From NCBI RefSeq assembly GCF_000024945.1, contig NC_013520.1:1326501-1390500 (forward strand): a stretch of 64,000 nt of DNA, written 5' to 3'. Made by a program: the position numbers and the translations under genes. This DNA is from Veillonella parvula DSM 2008. GTDB lineage: Bacteria; Bacillota; Negativicutes; Veillonellales; Veillonellaceae. This document shows, piece by piece, positions 9,684 to 17,675 of the stretch. How positions within the stretch are numbered: position 1 is the first letter of the stretch; each line of letters begins with the position of its first letter. The notes under the pieces are model-generated. The model ran no database searches. It was given only the letters and a program-made list of their open reading frames with translations, and was not told the DNA's origin.

Positions 9684-9819
9684 TAACTGGCAAGTAAGCC
9701 AACATTTTACGGTTAACTTCAACACCTGCTTTACTAAACCAGCGATGAAACGACGCTAAGTTGTGACATTAATGCGTGCCGCTGCGTTGATAAAAACAAT
9801 CCACAATTGACAGATTTAC
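9684..9819 (-). pseudogene. Decayed fragment of rplT (ribosomal protein L20)
   Basis: This 136-bp stretch aligns with 10616-10752 of the intact rplT gene, roughly codons 55-100 and in the same orientation. Long identical blocks include gccaacattttacggtt, gccgctgcgttgat and aatccacaattgac. By eye about four fifths of positions match. There is at least one single-base deletion (ctttactaaacc against ctttagctaaacc), and the block has no usable start, so it cannot encode L20. The intact gene lies about 0.9 kb away, with one exported-protein gene between them. It is probably the remnant of a local duplication or recombination event. Confidence 0.85.
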
Positions 9820-9869
9820 ATAATACCTAATTATCTTCCATCTGCATATTTCAAATAAACTCATTTATC

Positions 9870-10424
9870 TTATTTCTTATGAAGAGTCATATTTTCATAA
9901 GCTGTACCATAAGCTTCTTTAAAGATATAATTACCTACAACATATTTAGGATCACGCAAAGCTACATCAACGTATTGTTCTGGAATATTACCGAAATTCC
10001 CCAAGACTACACCTTCATAATTAAAATCTTCCACACTATTTATCGTTAATTTCATACCAGAGCTAGCTTGTTTAGCATATATGAGGAGTGAATAGTCTTG
10101 TGCATACTGTGGAGTACGTAATACGCTGGCTACAGAATGGTTTATATCATATCGATAAGTAACTAAAACCTTGTGAATATATGAGTTAGTTCTACGACTA
10201 TTATTATTTTCGACCTCATATACAACTGCCTGTGCTTTATAAATAAACTGGTTCTCTTCTATTCTTTTAATAGAACTCTTGTCTACAAAATACGTAATGG
10301 CATTTTTCCCTGTAAGAATAGGAATATTATTCTTATCATTTTTAATAGCTTCCATCGATATAGCTTGGATTTGTAATGGTATTACTATACATGCTAACAA
10401 TAACATAGAAAATAACTTTTTCAT
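9870..10424 (-). CDS. Exported protein of unknown function (184 aa)
   Basis: Not recognised as a known family. The N-terminus (MKKLFSMLLLACIVIPLQIQA) is a signal peptide. A Cys sits at residue 12, but hydrophobic residues continue after it, so ordinary signal-peptidase cleavage after IQA seems more likely than a lipoprotein. The mature 160 residues contain TYFVDKSSIKRIEENQFIYKA and a Tyr/Val-rich beta-like pattern, without membrane segments. AGAGAGGA precedes the ATG. It lies between rplT and the rplT relic, all on the minus strand, but the terminator after rplT separates it from the ribosomal operon. Confidence 0.65.
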   Translation of the reverse strand: MKKLFSMLLLACIVIPLQIQAISMEAIKNDKNNIPILTGKNAITYFVDKSSIKRIEENQFIYKAQAVVYEVENNNSRRTNSYIHKVLVTYRYDINHSVASVLRTPQYAQDYSLLIYAKQASSGMKLTINSVEDFNYEGVVLGNFGNIPEQYVDVALRDPKYVVGNYIFKEAYGTAYENMTLHKK

Positions 10425-10518
10425 TAATTTAAATCCTCTCTTTTAATATTATCACACACATTATATGTATAGGATATCATATTATAAAAGTATTGATAAT
10501 CTATTACTTTCACCACAT

Positions 10519-10544
10519 AAAAAAGGACCCTCCAAAGAGAGTCC
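10519..10544 (-). terminator. Terminator of the infC-rpmI-rplT operon
   Basis: On the minus strand an 8-bp stem (10525-10532 with 10537-10544, 4-nt loop, one G:U pair) is followed by six T residues (10519-10524). It sits just downstream of rplT. Confidence 0.85.
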
Positions 10545-10565
10545 TCAATGTATATTGTTATGTTA

Positions 10566-10916
10566 TTAAGCGTTTTTAGCTACTTCAACAAGTTTAGCGA
10601 ATGCTGCTGCATCGTTAACTGCCAAGTCAGCCAACATTTTACGGTTTACTTCAACGCCTGCTTTAGCTAAACCAGCGATAAAACGGCTGTAAGTTGTACC
10701 GTTGATGCGAGCCGCTGCGTTGATACGAGCAATCCACAATTGACGGAATTCACGTTTTTTCGCACGACGGTCACGACGAGCGTAGTACAACGCTTTCATT
10801 ACTGTTTCGTTAGCTTTTTTGAACAAACGGGAACGTGTACCGCGGTAACCTTTAGCTAATTTTAAAATCTTTTTATGACGTGCATGAGCTGTAACGCCCT
10901 TTTTCACTCTTGCCAT
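10566..10916 (-). CDS. rplT: 50S ribosomal protein L20
   Basis: A 116-aa basic protein of normal length with the characteristic L20 start ([26 protein letters not shown]) and the [13 protein letters not shown] block. L20 binds 23S rRNA early in large-subunit assembly. In Firmicutes it also represses its own operon by binding the leader. AGGAGG lies at normal distance before the ATG. It is the last gene of infC-rpmI-rplT and is followed by a clear terminator. Part of this gene is duplicated as a decayed fragment at 9684-9819. Confidence 0.98.
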   Translation of the reverse strand: MARVKKGVTAHARHKKILKLAKGYRGTRSRLFKKANETVMKALYYARRDRRAKKREFRQLWIARINAAARINGTTYSRFIAGLAKAGVEVNRKMLADLAVNDAAAFAKLVEVAKNA

Positions 10917-10962
10917 TGTATATTCCTCCTAAATTACGATATATCGATCTAATAGTTAACGA

Positions 10963-11160
10963 TTAAGCGTATGGTAAGCATTTAGCTACGCGTTTGTGGT
11001 CAGCTTTTGCAACCAATGTAGCTTTACGTAAATTACGTTTACGAGCTGGAGATTTCTTCTCAAGAATGTGGCTTTTGAAAGCTTTCGCACGCTTGAATTC
11101 ACCAGTACCAGTTACTGCGAAACGTTTAGCCGCTGCGCGACGAGTTTTAATTTTTGGCAT
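10963..11160 (-). CDS. rpmI: 50S ribosomal protein L35
   Basis: A 65-aa, highly basic protein with the L35 signature [20 protein letters not shown] and the ending [11 protein letters not shown]. It belongs to the large ribosomal subunit. It lies between infC (20-bp gap) and rplT (46-bp gap) in the usual infC-rpmI-rplT order, with GGAGG before its ATG, and is expected to be co-regulated through the operon leader. Confidence 0.98.
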   Translation of the reverse strand: MPKIKTRRAAAKRFAVTGTGEFKRAKAFKSHILEKKSPARKRNLRKATLVAKADHKRVAKCLPYA

Positions 11161-11180
11161 AATATAATCCTCCCAATACC

Positions 11181-11690
11181 TTATTTACTTACTAAAATCA
11201 TGGTCATGTTACGACCTTCTAACTTAGCTGCTTTTTCAATAGACGCCGTTTCTTTGAGTTCATCAGCAAAACGTGTCAATACCGCCATGCCGAGTTCAGG
11301 GTGTGAAAGTTCACGACCGCGGAACATGATGGTTACTTTTACCTTATTGCCTTCCGCCAAGAATTTGGATGCGTTTTTCATTTTTACGTAAAAGTCATGG
11401 TCTTCAATATGTGGACGTAATTTGACTTCTTTCAAAGTTACGATTTTTTGTTTCTTTTTCGCTTCTTTCTCGCGTTTTTGTTGTTCATAACGATATTTAC
11501 CGTAGTTCATAATGCGAGCTACTGGTGGTTTAGCGTTAGGTGCAATTTCCACAAGATCAAGATGCTGTTCTTCAGCCAATGCCAAAGCCTCACGGCCAGA
11601 CATAATACCGATTTGTTCGTTTTCAGGACCTACGACACGAAGTTCACGAGCACGAATCTCTTCATTAATGCGTGGTGTATCCTTGCTAAT
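11181..11690 (-). CDS. infC: Translation initiation factor IF-3, probable ATT start
   Basis: IF-3 binds the 30S subunit, prevents early joining of the 50S subunit and monitors the start codon. The protein begins [20 protein letters not shown] and continues with [35 protein letters not shown], the IF3-N domain and linker. The C-terminal domain holds [15 protein letters not shown] and the final NMTMILVSK, giving about 169 aa, a typical length. No ATG is available at the right place. GGAGG lies 8 nt before an ATT at 11688-11690, whereas the in-frame GTG at 11699 lies inside the GGAGGTG site. A rare AUU start is well known for infC, where IF-3 controls its own translation through it; here that is inferred from spacing. 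First gene of infC-rpmI-rplT. Confidence 0.93.
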   Translation of the reverse strand: MSKDTPRINEEIRARELRVVGPENEQIGIMSGREALALAEEQHLDLVEIAPNAKPPVARIMNYGKYRYEQQKREKEAKKKQKIVTLKEVKLRPHIEDHDFYVKMKNASKFLAEGNKVKVTIMFRGRELSHPELGMAVLTRFADELKETASIEKAAKLEGRNMTMILVSK

Positions 11691-11814
11691 AGCGTTCACC
11701 TCCAAGAGAATAAAAAAAACGGACGGCAAACACCATCCGAATAGAATTCTCTATATTAACCTCATACTTCTTGGTATTAGGTGAGTGGCGGATGGCCTCT
11801 GCTTCATAAATTAC
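11691..11814 (-). promoter_or_regulatory. L20-type leader with attenuator (infC operon)
   Basis: The untranslated leader contains an intrinsic terminator: CGGATGG (11733-11739) pairs with CCGTCCG (11720-11726) and is followed by eight T residues (11712-11719). An upstream segment, CCATCCG in the minus transcript (11789-11795), is perfectly complementary to the first terminator arm, so it can form an anti-terminator. This matches the L20 leader described in Firmicutes, in which excess L20 favours termination. Assignment to that family is inferred from position and from these pairings. Confidence 0.8.
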
Positions 11815-11820
11815 TTAATT

Positions 11821-11849
11821 ATAATAACAAATTAGATAGTGAAAGTCAA
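11821..11849 (-). promoter_or_regulatory. Promoter of infC-rpmI-rplT
   Basis: On the minus strand TTGACT (11844-11849) and TATTAT (11821-11826) are separated by 17 bp. A start site around 11814 would produce the attenuator leader. Confidence 0.7.
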
Positions 11850-12033
11850 CAACAATCTTAGGTTGCTCTCAGCAATTTATTATTACAACTCTTACAGTAT
11901 AACAGAGATTATAAGTTCTGTATATAGGTATACTTACTGACACCTATCCCCCTTTATGTATACAATATTTCTATAATATAATTATTAATTCTATAGAAAA
12001 ATACGATACAATAATATATATAACATATTCTAT

Positions 12034-12093
12034 CTGACTAGGTATTATCTAACTGAGTATTATCCAACTGGGTATTGTCTAACTAGATATTAT
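12034..12093. repeat. Four tandem 15-bp imperfect repeats
   Basis: Four head-to-tail 15-bp units with the approximate consensus CTAACTRGGTATTAT fill 12034-12093. They end about 40 bp before the DASS transporter start. The last unit overlaps a weak promoter-like pair, TTGTCT (12075-12080) and TAATAG (12098-12103), 17 bp apart. The layout resembles direct-repeat binding sites for an activator, but the regulator is unknown. Confidence 0.7.
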
Positions 12094-12132
12094 ATAGTAA
12101 TAGGTATTACACAAATTGAAAGGGGTTTTATT

Positions 12133-13626
12133 ATGAGTGTAACAACTAGTTTGCCTTCTCAAAAGGCGCGTACAACAGTTCAAAATATAGGTCTTATTCT
12201 TGCCTTTATTGTTTTAGGCAGCATTTTATTATTACCAACACCAGAGACATTATCTACCGGTGGTCATCGCATGATTGGTGTCCTCGCCTTTGCTATCATC
12301 TTGTGGATGACATCGGCTGTATCCTATCCGGTAAGTGCGACCATGATTACGGCACTCACGGCCTTATTACTAGGCTTCTCTCCAAATCCAGAGGCGCCCA
12401 CGAAAGCTATGGGCACAGCTAATGCCTTAAAACTAATTATATCAGGTTATTCTTCTCCTGCGATGATTCTCGTAGGTGCAGCTATGTTTATTTCCGTAGC
12501 CATGCGTAAAACGGGTCTCGATCGTCGCATAGCCATGCTCGTATTGTCTAGTGTAGGTACAAAGGTAAGCCGCATCTATTTAGGTGTTATTATTACAGGT
12601 CTCATTCTAGCCTTCTTTGTACCGAGTGCAACGGCTCGTATCGCTTGTCTCGCTCCAATTATTATCGGTATCGTTGAAAACTTAGGTATTGAACGTAAAA
12701 GCCGTGTAGCCGCTCTCCTCATGGTAGGCGCCGTACAAGCAGATACCTTTTGGAATATTATGATTCAAACAGCAGCCGCACAAAACCTCGTAGCTGTTGG
12801 GTTTATGCAAACACAGATGAACACATCTGTAAGTTGGATTGATTGGCTTACAGCAGCTGCACCGTTCTCCATAATTATGGCTATTATTACTTACTTTGTA
12901 ACGCAAGCTTTTATTAAACCTGAATTTAAAGAGCTCGTTGGCGGTGATGTACAACTCGCTAAAATGCGTAAAGAAATCGGTCCAATGACATTTGATGAAA
13001 AGAAACTATTATGCATCTCTATTGGTTTATTAGCATTGTGGGCAACGGGAGGTAAATTACATACCATCGATACTACAACAACTACAATTATAGCAATTGC
13101 CTTATTCTTTATCCCTAAAATTGGCATTATGGACTGGAAATTTGCACAGCCAAACATCGACTGGGGTTCCATCGTTATGTTTGGGGCTGGTATCGGTCTT
13201 GGTTCCGTATTACTTAAAACGAAAGCGGCCACCTGGCTCGCTCAAGTATTCGTAAATGCCTTTTCTCTTGAAACAGCAAGCGTATTCCTTTTGATTGCTA
13301 TTATGGCTGCCTTTTTGATTTTAATCCACCTTGGATTTGCATCAGCTACAGCCCTCTCTTCTGCCATGATTCCTATCGTAATCTCTATCGTTATGGGACA
13401 TTCCGCAGAAGGACTTAATCCACTTGGCGTAACAATGCTCATGCAATATGCGATCTGCTTTGGTCTAGTATTACCAGTAAACTCTCCACAAGGTATGGTA
13501 GCTTACGGTACCGACACATTCGACGTAAAAACATTTATGACTACAGGCATTCCATTAACAATTATTGGATATGTAATGATGCTCGTATTTGCACTTACAT
13601 ACTGGCGCTGGATCGGAATTGCTTAA
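12133..13626 (+). CDS. DASS-family anion (dicarboxylate) transporter
   Basis: A 497-aa polytopic inner-membrane protein with about a dozen hydrophobic segments. The pattern (FVPSATARIACLAPIIIGI, then MVGAVQADTFWNIMIQTAAAQNLVAVG, and near the end LPVNSPQGMVAYGTDTFDVKTFM) matches the divalent anion:sodium symporter / SLC13-CitT group. Members exchange or co-transport dicarboxylates such as malate, succinate, citrate or tartrate. The exact substrate cannot be read from the sequence. In an organism living on lactate and dicarboxylates a C4-dicarboxylate role is plausible. AAAGGGG precedes the ATG. The gene stands alone on the plus strand, preceded by the 15-bp repeat array and followed by a hairpin shared with the convergent MFS gene. 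Confidence 0.88.
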   Translation: MSVTTSLPSQKARTTVQNIGLILAFIVLGSILLLPTPETLSTGGHRMIGVLAFAIILWMTSAVSYPVSATMITALTALLLGFSPNPEAPTKAMGTANALKLIISGYSSPAMILVGAAMFISVAMRKTGLDRRIAMLVLSSVGTKVSRIYLGVIITGLILAFFVPSATARIACLAPIIIGIVENLGIERKSRVAALLMVGAVQADTFWNIMIQTAAAQNLVAVGFMQTQMNTSVSWIDWLTAAAPFSIIMAIITYFVTQAFIKPEFKELVGGDVQLAKMRKEIGPMTFDEKKLLCISIGLLALWATGGKLHTIDTTTTTIIAIALFFIPKIGIMDWKFAQPNIDWGSIVMFGAGIGLGSVLLKTKAATWLAQVFVNAFSLETASVFLLIAIMAAFLILIHLGFASATALSSAMIPIVISIVMGHSAEGLNPLGVTMLMQYAICFGLVLPVNSPQGMVAYGTDTFDVKTFMTTGIPLTIIGYVMMLVFALTYWRWIGIA

Positions 13627-13694
13627 GTCTAAATATTCTAAATAAACCAAATATTCTAGATAATTCTAATATTTTAAATTAAACACACTATAAA

Positions 13695-13718
13695 AGGCTC
13701 TGTCTTATGACAGAGCCT
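13695..13718. terminator. Bidirectional terminator between DASS and MFS genes
   Basis: A perfect 10-bp stem (13695-13704 and 13709-13718) with a TTAT loop. It is followed by a T-rich stretch on the plus strand and by TTTTAT on the minus strand, between two convergent genes. Confidence 0.8.
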
Positions 13719-13790
13719 CTTGATTTTTATATGCGTTTCAATATAAAACGTCTATGTTCTTTTCAATGTAAAGCTTTCAAAATTATTTAT

Positions 13791-14996
13791 TTATTCTAAT
13801 TCCTTACCTTTTAGTTCAGGAATTAAGAATACTGTTGCTAAAATATCGATTACATAGATAATCGCGAGGAAAGCGATTGCCACTTGGTAGGAGTACAGTG
13901 AGATAATCATGCCTACTACCATTGGGCTAAAGCCACCTACGGCACGACCAATGTTAAATAATACGTTTTGAGCTGTTGCACGAGCACTTGTTGGATATGC
14001 TTCCGCCATTAAGGCACCGTAACCACCCATCATACCATTTACGGAGGCCCCTAATATAGCACCAGCAAATAGCATAGCTGTTGGATCAGATAGTTGAGAG
14101 TAAATCAAGATAGATGCCACAGCACATACTTGGAACAAAATAAATGTCGGTTTACGACCAATTTTATCAGCCAATCGTCCGAATAACCAAATGCCGACCA
14201 TCATACCACATACGGTAACAGCAGTCCACAAACCAGATTTAGTAAGGGAAAAACCTAATTGCTTACTCAAGAAATTAGGCAACCAAATCATAATACCGTA
14301 GTAACCAAAGTTTTGAACGGATGTTAAAATAGCAACACCTATAGAGGTCTTTGTAGTTCTTACATCTTTTACTAATAACTTGAATGAGTTCGTATGGGAG
14401 TATTCCTTAATTTCTTTACTTTGAACAAAGATTTCTGGTTCATGTAATTTCGCACGGAAGATCCAGGCTACAAAGGCAGGAATAATGCCAACCATGAACA
14501 TACCACGCCAGCCAATATAAGGGAGTAATACGGGTGTTAACAGTGCTGCGGCCAATACGCCTAACTGCCAACCGATGGCAACATAGCTCGTCGCTTTTGC
14601 ACGGTGTTGTGCAGGCCATGCTTCGGCTGCTAAGGCCATACCAATACCGAATTCACCGCCTAAGCCGATACCGGCAATTGTACGATATATGAGAAGATCC
14701 CAATACCCTTGTGCAAAAGCACATAGGCCAGTGAATACAGCAAATAATACAATAGTCCATGTCAACACACGAACACGACCAAACTTATCTGACAAGGTAC
14801 CAAAGATAAAACCACCAATTACAGCACCTACCAAGGTCCACGTCACAAGGGAACCTGCTTGACCTGTGGTCAAACCTAAGTCCCCTGAAATTAAGCTCAA
14901 CATAAAGCCGAGAATCAAGAGATCAAACCCATCCATGGCATAGCCAATAGAGGAACCAATAACAGCTTTCCAGCCGTATGAATTTACTTCTTTCAT
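13791..14996 (-). CDS. MFS transporter (AAHS/sialate-type sugar or organic acid)
   Basis: A 401-aa major facilitator protein with about 12 membrane segments. Family signatures are visible: GYAMDGFDLLILGFML in the first helix, GTLSDKFGRVRVL (the loop 2-3 motif), RTIAGIGLGGEFGIGMALAAEAWP in helices 4-5, and GRLADKIGRKPTF in the second half. This fits the metabolite:H+ symporters that include aromatic-acid, niacin and sialic-acid carriers; the substrate is not decidable. The ATG at 14996 is preferred because AAAGGA lies 7 nt upstream, while an ATG two codons earlier is too close to it. A promoter at 15080-15107 drives it. Confidence 0.88.
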   Translation of the reverse strand: MKEVNSYGWKAVIGSSIGYAMDGFDLLILGFMLSLISGDLGLTTGQAGSLVTWTLVGAVIGGFIFGTLSDKFGRVRVLTWTIVLFAVFTGLCAFAQGYWDLLIYRTIAGIGLGGEFGIGMALAAEAWPAQHRAKATSYVAIGWQLGVLAAALLTPVLLPYIGWRGMFMVGIIPAFVAWIFRAKLHEPEIFVQSKEIKEYSHTNSFKLLVKDVRTTKTSIGVAILTSVQNFGYYGIMIWLPNFLSKQLGFSLTKSGLWTAVTVCGMMVGIWLFGRLADKIGRKPTFILFQVCAVASILIYSQLSDPTAMLFAGAILGASVNGMMGGYGALMAEAYPTSARATAQNVLFNIGRAVGGFSPMVVGMIISLYSYQVAIAFLAIIYVIDILATVFLIPELKGKELE

Positions 14997-15047
14997 AGTC
15001 ATTTCCTTTCGCTACTCACAGGTAACAATTAAAGCGAATATAATACA

Positions 15048-15123
15048 AAATCCCCCTCTTATAATCTCATCACTATTAAATTATACAGACTAATTTAAAT
15101 TGTGCAAGATGTGAGGGGGATTT
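15048..15123 (-). promoter_or_regulatory. Inverted repeat enclosing the MFS promoter
   Basis: An 11-bp inverted repeat (15048-15058 and 15113-15123, aaatccccctc/gagggggattt) encloses 54 bp. Within the loop, on the minus strand, TTGCAC (15102-15107) and TATAAT (15080-15085) lie 16 bp apart, a good promoter for the MFS gene. The right-hand arm starts 31 bp after the thrS stop. The left arm is followed by TTTTG on the minus strand, so the full stem may terminate thrS transcripts. Confidence 0.65.
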
Positions 15124-15154
15124 ATAACATTATAATTACTAGGAGAGTAAATAA

Positions 15155-17065
15155 TTAGTTGCGTTCTTTAATTTCAGTTTTAATAGAATTGAAGAATTCT
15201 TCGAATGGTACGGAGCCCAATTCGTCACCACCGTGTTTACGAACGTTAACTGTGCCTTCTTCGACCTCTTTATCACCTACCACAAGCATGTATGGAACCT
15301 TTGCCATTTGTGCTTGGCGGATTTTATAACCGATTTTTTCGCTGCGATCGTCTACTTCCACGCGTACATAGTCGCGGTGCATTTGTTTTGCCAAGTCCTT
15401 AGCATATTCAACGTGTTTTTCAGAGATAGGCAAGATTTTAACTTGTACAGGAGCCATCCATGTTGGGAATGCACCTGCATAGTGTTCAGTTAAGATACCG
15501 ATAAAACGTTCCATGGATCCGAAGCATGCACGGTGAATCATAATAGGGCGATGTTTTTGACCATCTTCGCCAACATATTCAATTTGGAAACGTTCTGGCA
15601 AGTTCATATCCAATTGGATAGTACCACATTGCCATGTACGTCCCAAGGAGTCTTCAATATGGTAGTCAAGTTTAGGACCGTAGAATGCACCATCACCAGG
15701 GTTAATTACGTATGGAATGCCTTTTGCTTCGATAGCATTACGCAATGCTTCTGTAGCGGCTTCCCAAATCGCATCATCACCCATTGCATTGTCAGGTTTA
15801 GTGGATAATTCCACATGGTATTTCAAGCCAAATTGACTATAAATGCGGTCGAATAATTCGATAACTTTCATCAACTCAGATTGCATTTGAGATGGCAACA
15901 TAAATACGTGAGCATCGTCTTGTGTGAAAGCACGTACCCGGAACAAGCCGTGTAATGCACCAGATAATTCATGACGGTGAACTAGACCAAGTTCAGCGTA
16001 ACGCAATGGGAAGTCACGATAGGAATGCATTTCGTTTTGGTAAACCAAGATACCGCCTGGGCAGTTCATTGGTTTAATTGCATATTCTTCTTCGTCAATA
16101 ATTGTAGTGTACATATTTTCGCGGTAATGGAACCAGTGACCAGATGTTTCCCACAATTGTTTATTCAAGATAATTGGTGTACGAATTTCTTCGTATTCAA
16201 ATTCATGGTGAACTTCGCGCCAGAAGTTTTCTAATTCGTTGCGAAGAGCCATGCCTTTTGGCAAGAAGAATGGGAACCCAGGACCTTCTTCTTTGATAAC
16301 AAACAAGCCAAGTTCTTTACCAAGCTTACGGTGGTCTCGTTTAGCCGCCTCTTCAAGCATGTGAAGGTATGCATCCAGTTCTTCTTTTTTCTCGAATGCT
16401 GTACCGTAAATACGTTGTAACATTTTATTTTTTTCATCGCCACGCCAGTATGCACCTGCAATGCTTTGTAATTTGAAAGCTTTCACCTTACCAGTAGATG
16501 CCACGTGAGGTCCTGCACAAAGATCGATGAAATCGCCTTGAGAGTAGCAAGAGATTACAGCATCTTCAGGAAGATCTTGAATCAATTCTACCTTGTAATC
16601 TTCATTTTTAGCTTTAAAGAATTCGATAGCTTCTTGACGAGGCATAACGGATTTAGTAATCGGTAAATTTTCTTTTACAATACGGCTCATTTCCTTTTCG
16701 ATTTTACCCAAATCTTCAGGAGTCAAAATATGTTCCATATCGATATCATAGTAAAAGCCCTTATCGATAGCAGGACCGATAGCCAATTTAGCTTCAGGCC
16801 ATAAACGTTTAACCGCTTGTGCCAAGATATGAGAAGCTGTATGGCGCAAAGTATGTTTGCCCCCTTCATCTTCGAATGTTAAGAACGCAACTTCAGAGCC
16901 ATCTACAAGTTCTTCGCGAAGGTCTGTTAATTCGCCATTTACGTTTGCAGCTAGTACTTTTTTAGCCAAACTGTTAGATAGTTGTTTTACTGCTTCCCCA
17001 AGAGTAGTGCCAGCAGCGTATTCCTTTGCACTACCATCAGGTAAAATAATTTTTACATCTGCCAT
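15155..17065 (-). CDS. thrS: Threonyl-tRNA synthetase
   Basis: A 636-aa class II synthetase that charges tRNA-Thr. Domains in order: TGS (about 1-60, with KEYAAGTTLGEAVKQL), the editing/SAD domain (HTASHILAQAVKRLWP and CAGPHVASTG, supplying the zinc/editing residues), the catalytic core (motif 2 around RYAELGLVHRHELSGALHGLFRVRAF, the zinc-site Cys in NCPG, and motif 3 near HRACFGSMERF), and an anticodon-binding domain ending in the KHGGDELG region. The ATG at 17065 has GGAGG 8 nt upstream; the upstream in-frame TTG overlaps that site. Expression is controlled by the T-box leader just upstream. Confidence 0.98.
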   Translation of the reverse strand: MADVKIILPDGSAKEYAAGTTLGEAVKQLSNSLAKKVLAANVNGELTDLREELVDGSEVAFLTFEDEGGKHTLRHTASHILAQAVKRLWPEAKLAIGPAIDKGFYYDIDMEHILTPEDLGKIEKEMSRIVKENLPITKSVMPRQEAIEFFKAKNEDYKVELIQDLPEDAVISCYSQGDFIDLCAGPHVASTGKVKAFKLQSIAGAYWRGDEKNKMLQRIYGTAFEKKEELDAYLHMLEEAAKRDHRKLGKELGLFVIKEEGPGFPFFLPKGMALRNELENFWREVHHEFEYEEIRTPIILNKQLWETSGHWFHYRENMYTTIIDEEEYAIKPMNCPGGILVYQNEMHSYRDFPLRYAELGLVHRHELSGALHGLFRVRAFTQDDAHVFMLPSQMQSELMKVIELFDRIYSQFGLKYHVELSTKPDNAMGDDAIWEAATEALRNAIEAKGIPYVINPGDGAFYGPKLDYHIEDSLGRTWQCGTIQLDMNLPERFQIEYVGEDGQKHRPIMIHRACFGSMERFIGILTEHYAGAFPTWMAPVQVKILPISEKHVEYAKDLAKQMHRDYVRVEVDDRSEKIGYKIRQAQMAKVPYMLVVGDKEVEEGTVNVRKHGGDELGSVPFEEFFNSIKTEIKERN

Positions 17066-17181
17066 TTTTCTTTCCTCCAATTTATAAACTAGGATAGCTT
17101 TGATTTTCTACTTTCACCAATATACCTACTTACCACACAATACATAAACATTGAGTAATTAGCTTGTAAAAATTGGGTAAT

Positions 17182-17442
17182 AAAAAAAGACCTTCTATCC
17201 CTACAAACAAGGGACGAAGATCATTCGCGGTTCCACCCTAGTTAACTACCTATACCAATATATGTGTATAGTTAATTCACTTCATTAAGCCCGATAACGG
17301 TGGCGACCGTATTTGCCTACTTAGGTTCGACAAATCAGTTTAAAGGGGGTAACTCTAATATATGTGTAAGGCATTTCCAGCATTAGCCTCTCTCTGGTAC
17401 ACAGGGATAAAAGAATCATGTCCTTTGCATCACTTTTACTAG
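17182..17442 (-). promoter_or_regulatory. T-box riboswitch (threonine)
   Basis: The minus-strand leader carries the hallmark T-box AGGGTGGAACCGCG (17226-17239). A terminator follows: arms 17189-17202 and 17209-17222, then seven T residues (17182-17188). Upstream lies a stem I-like region containing AGAGAGGC. Uncharged tRNA-Thr would pair with the T-box and prevent termination. A candidate ACC specifier codon is at 17348-17350, less certain. A TATAAT (17443-17448) just upstream probably forms the promoter -10. Confidence 0.93.
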
Positions 17443-17587
17443 ATTATAGTATCATAGAGGACTAAAAAATTCAATACAGTTTAACTGTAAATTTCTTGAA
17501 AACTATAAATTGTAATTTTTTAAATCCATAAATTGTAAATCTTCTCTTCATTTATATTGATACATTTATATTTTAAAGAAAACGGCC

Positions 17588-17652
17588 CGCGAATGATATG
17601 CTCCCCTTTACTAGACAACCAGTAAAGGCGGAACATATCAGAATCTCGAGCC
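17588..17652 (-). terminator. Long hairpin terminator after exported-protein gene
   Basis: The minus strand folds into a long imperfect hairpin: TGATATGTTCCGCCTTTACT pairs with AGTAAAGGGGAGCATATCA, extended by GGCTCG/CGGGCC. TTTTCTTT follows, just downstream of the 329-aa exported-protein gene. Confidence 0.7.
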
Positions 17653-17675
17653 ATTTTATATGCATTATTTATAAA

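Noticed and set aside
9870-10424. Lipoprotein assignment for the 184-aa exported protein
   Set aside because: An LLAC sequence occurs at residue 12, but hydrophobic residues continue after the Cys, unlike a real lipobox.
12034-12093. CRISPR array
   Set aside because: Repeats are 15 bp, imperfect and directly adjacent with no spacers; no cas genes. The 20-bp repeats at 38781-38870 fail for the same reasons.
17443-17474. TTGAAT/TATAAT as a full promoter for the thrS leader
   Set aside because: The spacing is 20 bp, too long for a confident pair; only the -10 box is accepted.
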